Positions 59,801 through 64,000 of a DNA stretch of 64,000 nt are shown here, in pieces (positions within the stretch are counted from its first letter, which is position 1; each line of letters starts with the position of its first letter). Under the pieces are notes generated by a model that made no database searches, was not told the origin of the DNA, and saw only the letters and a list, made by a program, of their open reading frames with translations. Position numbers and translations under genes: made by a program. This DNA is from Isoetes taiwanensis (taxonomy: Eukaryota > Streptophyta > Lycopodiopsida > Isoetales > Isoetaceae). Where the stretch lies: contig JAJEKV010000004.1 of the NCBI GenBank assembly GCA_021234155.1, forward strand, positions 1,628,519 to 1,692,518, read 5' to 3'.

Positions 59801-62800
59801 TTTCCTACGATACTTTATCTTTTCAATGGCAGGTGATGCAATCAAGCTACCTGCACTTGTTCGATTTGGCATTTTGGCGGCTCTTTTCTGATGAACGAGG
59901 ATGTGAATGGGCACATCTCCTAGGGACTGGGGATGCCTCACGGCCCAGTGGTCGACATGATAATGGTGGGTGGGCGATAGCTATACCTTCTGAGACAGCA
60001 CAGCAGACAGCGCATCCACTCTAGGTGCAGAGGTCACAAGCCCAAATCTCACCACCCCGAGTCAAGTCAACAAAATAAAGACGTGATTTATTGCCAATAA
60101 CATTGTGCTTAGCTCGTCTATTGGTCTAGGAACGACTGCCCAAGTATCTTGCTCTTCTAACATAGAATACTCTTGAGTCATAGCATCCACCCACTGTTTG
60201 TGTTTGTGCTTGACCACTTGACTAAAATGCGGAGAATTCTGATGCTCATCATATTTTTCCATGAGAGCATTGTTGACAGTGAGGCTAGGAGGTAAGCGAG
60301 CAAGTCTGAGTGACCTCCTTGGAGTAACTGGTTGAATCTCAGGTAAGAGAGGTCGAGTGGCCACTGAGATGTCACAGATTAGGGTTTCTTTTGTCAGAAA
60401 TAGTGGATAAAGATTAATCCACTTCACTTATCAAGGAAATTACAGCAAATTCATCTTCTGTTGCTGTAGTAGTAATAACCTCAGACTCATGTGAGGTGTC
60501 AGAACTAGATTTATCATGCTCAGAAGGTAAAGTAGGAGCAGTTGAAATTCAAGAATTAGCATGGTCAAAAAATTGTTTGAAGTAAAACTTTTTGAAAAGA
60601 ATATTTATCATTGTCCATTTGTAAATATTCTGAGCAGTTGAAATTCAAGAATTAGCATGGTCAAAAATTTGTTGAAGTAAAACTTTTTGAAAAGAATATT
60701 TATCGTTGTCCATTTGTAAATATTCTGCATCTTCTATGAATTGAACACTTCTGGAATATTATAAAGTCTCCAGCAAAAAAGCAGAGACCTGATCCGGAAA
60801 GCAGAGCTGCTCAAATATTTTGAAGATTGGATGAATAGAGATGAAAACAGGCTCCCAACTACAAAAGCTGCTTAAATCAAAGTAGGAACTGATGAAATAT
60901 CTCATTTCTGCTCAGAGAACACCTTATAAGCACGTCTTGTCAAGAACTATCAAAATATCCTCCAAAACTTGCCAGATTGAATCAAGAATGGGATCAGTAG
61001 AATGGTGAGACAGAGAGGACTCAGATCTGGAAAGCTTTCACTGAGATTATATTACACACACAGGATTCACAATGCGTCCTCCCTCTGCAACTTTTCTCAA
61101 CTTTCCTCTGTAGTCCAGCTCTGATACCATATTTGAATGTGGATCCCACATTGGTATCTCAGAAACGCGTACATAAATGGCACATGTATTGATGTCTAAA
61201 TGTGGTAATGACAAATCAGAAAGGCATGACATACATAGTCATGTGTGACACGTCGTAGAGAGTAAAGTGTCATATGTCTCTAACATTTGTGTTCCCCCGC
61301 AAATTCTTCTTGCCATATTTAATGGAACATAAAGCAAAGTCCAGGACTGTTGCAAACCTTTGATCAGTCAATATTGATACAAGACCCATCTCTGTTACCT
61401 ATTGTTACGAACTGCAAGTTGGATCAGGTTAAGTCCACACAAGACCTTAAGACAAGTATGGCCACAGCCAAAAGGACAGCAGAAACGGTGATTAACTCGC
61501 CACTCAACCTATGAACTCAGACCAATCCGAGCTCCCCGCCGAGCTGCCGAGCTACACAAGACGACCATGTGATCTCAGGATTCCTCCCTCCCAGATCCAT
61601 GTAACTGTCACTCTTCACCTTTCCCCAAGACCTTTCCAAAAGGTGACTTGGCATATAAGACGTACACCTTATATGGCTACTTCCCCCTTTCTAGCCTCTA
61701 TGGGCTGCGCCCAAGATGGCCTCCCCTAAGCGACTGCTACAGATTCCAAGATCCAAACTCAGAATCGTAACAGCCCACCAGGGTAAAAAGACAATTGACC
61801 TCAATTGTAGCGACCACACAAGTCCCTCGACCACACAGGTCATTGACCACACAGGTCCCTCTTTTCGACCACACAGGTCATTGACTACACAAGTCACTAT
61901 TTCGACCACACAGGGTCTTTATTTCGACCACACAGGTCTACCACGCAGGTCCACCACACAGCTCATTAACCCCACAGGTTCCACACAGACCACGTAGCTT
62001 ATTAACTACACAGATTCCAGACAGTCCACATAGCTCATTAACCACACAGGTTCACACAGACCACACAGCTCCACCACACAGGTCCCTTGATCTATCTCAG
62101 TTGTTGGGACCTCCAGCAGTGCTAGACAAACCAGCCTCAAATTTGGCCTCCCATGTTCAGCTGCTAGGTAAACTTCGCTAAGCTTTCAGAGAACTCCTCT
62201 TTTTGCCATTCAGCTTTGGTGTGGGGCACATACAACGTACTAGGGCATTATCCATCCTAATACCAATACCAAATATGCACTGCACTAGTTCAACTAATGC
62301 CTCCATTAGCCTAGCTAATGGTTGATTCATCTTGAGGGCACATGGCTCACACAAGATTTGGAGTATCCATGATAATCCCTCTGAGGCACAAAGCCCCTCC
62401 AGGAGTAACCACACTATCTATATTACGTTTCAACTCCCTCACTTGCTATCGTCGTAAACAAATAAGGACAGCAGAAACGGTGATTAACTCGCCACCCAAC
62501 CTATGAACTCAGACCAATCCGAGCTCCCCACCGAGCTGAGAGCTAGCATACACAAGACGACCATGTGATCTCCTCAGGATTCCTCCCTCCCAGATCCATG
62601 TAACTGTCACTCTTATATAGCTAAGTCTCCCTTCACCTTTCCCCAAGACCTTTCCAAAGGGTGACTTGGCATATAACCCCCTTCCCCCCTTCTAGCCTCT
62701 ATGGGCTGCGCCCAAGAAGGCCTCCCCTAAGCGACTGCTACAGAATCCAAGATCCAAACTCAGAATCGTAACACCTATAGTACAAGCCAATATTGGGTGC

Positions 62801-63284
62801 TCTTATTATTCCTCGTCTTATCTTCTCACATACTGAATAGTGGCAAAACCTCATGGATAAAGATGACAGAACCCTCCCAATATGGTAATAAACTATCATA
62901 TAAGAGACTGAACTACACCTTATAAGTTTCATTTCAAGCACATGAATAAGTATGATGAACAGGTGTAGATTAGAAAAAATCACTAGAAACCACCAACCTG
63001 TGCACGCTTGAAAAGGTCACGTATTCGTGATGCACCAACTCCAACAAGAACCTCCACAAACTCTGATCCTGCCATCTGGTAAAATGGTACTCCTGCCTCC
63101 CCAGCAATAGCTTTCGCCAGCAAAGTCTGCATGAATTCTACTTTGTCAAGCACTACAGCATGCAAAAAACTGCAACAATAAACATTACCTTCCCACAGCC
63201 AGGAGGACCCTCAAGCAGAACACCATGTGGAGGCTTTGTACTCAATGTAGTGAACTTTTCAGGCTCCTTTAAATAAGCCACCAA
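53806..63284 (-). CDS. FTSHI1: FtsHi1-like inactive FtsH protease (3' part of gene, 10 exons seen)
   Basis: FtsHi proteins are plastid-envelope AAA ATPases that have lost protease activity and act in chloroplast biogenesis and protein import. Exons (minus): 63284-63189, 63126-62998, 57829-57777, 56243-56052, 55825-55711, 55627-55353, 54873-54790, 54706-54594, 54515-54269 and 54180-53806. All borders are GT-AG and all phases fit. Walker A is GPPGCGK then [17 protein letters not shown] across the first two; Walker B is [12 protein letters not shown]; the SRH region is [20 protein letters not shown] with FDRR. Then come [20 protein letters not shown] and, in place of [16 protein letters not shown], so no zinc site. 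[12 protein letters not shown] and [11 protein letters not shown] follow. The match to Arabidopsis FtsHi1 continues to the end. Exon 56243-56052 lacks one base in a GGG run near 56137. Upstream exons lie past the right edge; an open stretch at 63960-63870 (VIFVRGSHQSPRETIPEY) may be one. Confidence 0.85.
56650..56752. repeat. Duplicated 40-bp segment in an FtsHi-like intron
   Basis: CTTGTACA(C/G)GAGTTAGGTGG with GACCTGTTACTGGGATG occurs at about 56655-56695 and 56711-56750. Confidence 0.85.
56990..57190 (+). pseudogene. copia RNase H tail
   Basis: [19 protein letters not shown] (57058-57114) and, after a frame change, [15 protein letters not shown] (57140-57183) are the conserved end of copia RNase H (.SMHIEI..HYVREK.., PT..Q.ADIFTK). 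Inserted in an intron of the FtsHi-like gene. Confidence 0.7.
58060..58690. other. LTR-leader-like sequence
   Basis: TGATATCTCCGCAACCACAA with TTGGAAAGCCCTTGAAGTCT resembles sequence found in LTRs and leaders of plant gypsy elements. No coding part or second copy was found here. Confidence 0.3.
59333..59398 (+). tRNA. tRNA-Gln(UUG)-like sequence, probably a pseudogene or SINE head
   Basis: GGTTCTATGGTCTAGTG (acceptor and D arm, A box), GGACTTTGAATCC (anticodon arm, TTG) and GAGTTCAAATCTC (B box) are followed by GGACCT. It is 66 nt, about 6 short in the D arm, and the acceptor and T stems contain mismatches. Close to nuclear tRNA-Gln but unlikely to fold correctly. It could be the head of a tRNA-derived SINE. 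Confidence 0.6.
60062..60427 (-). pseudogene. copia RT N-terminal fragment
   Basis: [17 protein letters not shown] and then [20 protein letters not shown] with [10 protein letters not shown] is the linker and first conserved block of copia reverse transcriptase (W..AM..E...L....TW..V). The rest of RT is absent. Confidence 0.75.
60537..60729. repeat. 97-bp tandem duplication
   Basis: GAGCAGTTGAAATTCAAGAA through TATTTAT then CCATTTGTAAATATTCT occurs twice in succession, with small differences in the poly-A/T runs. Confidence 0.95.
61470..62773 (-). mobile_element. Small LTR-like element with 300-bp direct repeats
   Basis: 61470-61771 and 62463-62773 are direct repeats about 90 percent alike (GGACAGCAGAAACGGTGATT ... 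CAAACTCAGAATCGTAACA). On the minus strand both begin TGTTACGATTC, as an LTR would. The 690-bp interior has no coding sequence; part of it is a minisatellite. The arrangement fits a TRIM-like miniature LTR element. I did not find a convincing primer-binding site, and one copy has a 19-bp insertion (ATATAGCTAAG region). Confidence 0.6.
61806..62092. repeat. Minisatellite with CCACACAGGTC core
   Basis: About 18 irregular copies of (GA)CCACACAGGTC, spaced 11-30 bp, with CATTAAC and CCCTC spacers. It lies between the two 300-bp direct repeats. Confidence 0.9.
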
Positions 63285-64000
63285 CTAAGGGAAACAAACT
63301 TACCATTAGAAAGCCAAAAAGCTCGGGAAGAAGGAAAAGACGAGATCCATAGGGTCTACCAAACAAAATAATACATCAATTCTTTATCATCTAGGAACAT
63401 CCAGATTCAGCAATCTGTTGACTTCATCTCCGGAGCCAACTCCAGAAGTGGAGGACAAATGGGCAGACAACCTACGTCAAACATATGGATTAATTTCTTC
63501 GTCTCGGTCATCTATTAGTTCCACGCGACGAACCTTTGAAGATACACATGAACTGTACCAGATTTGGTCACTATTATTATTATTGTTGTAATGGTAATAT
63601 AATTTGTATGGCAAATAGGAAAAACGGCTCATGCCCACCAAAAGCTATTGCGTTTCCTCATTAAAATTTCCATAAATTTGGGGCCTTGATGCGATCTTTC
63701 TCGCTCTATCTTTCAGGCCCTCCATATGAACCAGAGCTCTAGACCATTAAGAATGAAGGAGGAGCTGACTGCTACTAAAGCTTACTTCACTTTGTATAAT
63801 ATCTACCTAAATTTTACTACTGTCAGATTTGCAAATCACCTGTTACATAGTCAAAAGTTAACCTAACATGGTCTGCTTCATGGATGTACATTGCATATTC
63901 TTTGCATTGGTATTCAGGGATGGTTTCTCTTGGACTTTGATGAGATCCTCGTACAAAAATCACTTGTGTTCATAAAAGAAAAGTCAGATTCCATTGTCTC
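63285..64000. other. Intron or upstream part of the FtsHi-like gene
   Basis: No certain exon. A minus-strand open stretch at about 63960-63870 could be an exon. The rest is AT-rich. Confidence 0.35.

Larger units (their letters stand above)
59087..61285 (-). mobile_element. Internally deleted copia element
   Basis: LTR sequence (ATTTGAATGTGGATCC, ACATAAATGGCACATGTATT, GATGTCTAAATG) occurs at 59087-59154 and 61132-61201 in the same orientation. At 61119-61130 the minus strand has TGGTATCAGAGC, the primer-binding site, so the element runs leftwards with its 5' LTR at 61131-61285. Between lies only a short piece of pol (60427-60062) plus unrelated DNA. It sits in the 5-kb FtsHi intron. Confidence 0.7.

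Noticed and set aside
59990-60060. Second tRNA-like sequence after 59990
   Set aside because: Only a weak B-box-like AAGCCCAAATCTC; no A box at the right distance.

Overview
The window is nuclear DNA from a land plant. The evidence is intron-split genes with GT-AG junctions, an FtsHi-type plastid protease gene, a remnant of a peroxisomal ABC transporter, Ty1/copia and Ty3/gypsy debris, tRNA-derived repeats, and inserted scraps of both plastid and mitochondrial DNA. Long introns and heavy transposon decay suggest a large genome. A fern or another large-genome vascular plant is my best guess, but the lineage cannot be fixed from this sequence alone.

Layout. 1-9.3 kb: the tail of an unrecognised gene, then a full-length but wrecked copy of the ABCD1/PXA1 (COMATOSE) fatty-acyl transporter gene. 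10-13.5 kb: a truncated copia element with a clear LTR and primer-binding site, containing a nested SINE. 14.4 kb: a 35-unit ATCT microsatellite. 15.35-16.7 kb: a shuffled organelle-DNA insert (plastid atpI, plastid atpB, mitochondrial 26S rRNA, plastid trnI intron/ycf68). 18-22 kb: short tandem repeats and little else. 22-24.5 kb: a degenerate J-domain gene and a three-exon 2-oxoglutarate/Fe(II) dioxygenase gene. 25-33 kb: inverted-repeat elements, a Cys-rich ORF, copia fragments, a 140-bp tandem repeat and a PPR fragment. 33.3-38.3 kb: a gypsy-like element lacking most of pol. 39.2-40 kb: a degenerate histone H3-variant-like gene. 40.17-48.67 kb: a large DNA transposon. 49-53 kb: foldback repeats. 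53.8-63.3 kb and probably beyond: an FtsHi1-like gene on the minus strand, with a 5-kb intron full of retroelement debris.

The most unusual object is the 8.5-kb transposon at 40170-48671. It has perfect 34-bp terminal inverted repeats and two diverging intron-containing genes. The left gene is a DDE-type transposase of the DUF7869 kind. The right gene looks like a bacterial-type beta-class (permuted) DNA amino-methyltransferase. A 14-bp perfect palindrome, CTATGCGCGCATAG, recurs through the element: about 40 bp apart between the two genes, inside several introns, and near the right end. I did not see it elsewhere in the window. A transposase, a methyltransferase-like protein and a repeated palindrome in one element suggest a self-marking or anti-silencing system. 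That function is inference.

Two genes look otherwise functional, the dioxygenase and the FtsHi1-like gene. Each has exactly one frameshift, and in both cases it falls in a short G run, so assembly error is as likely as pseudogenisation.
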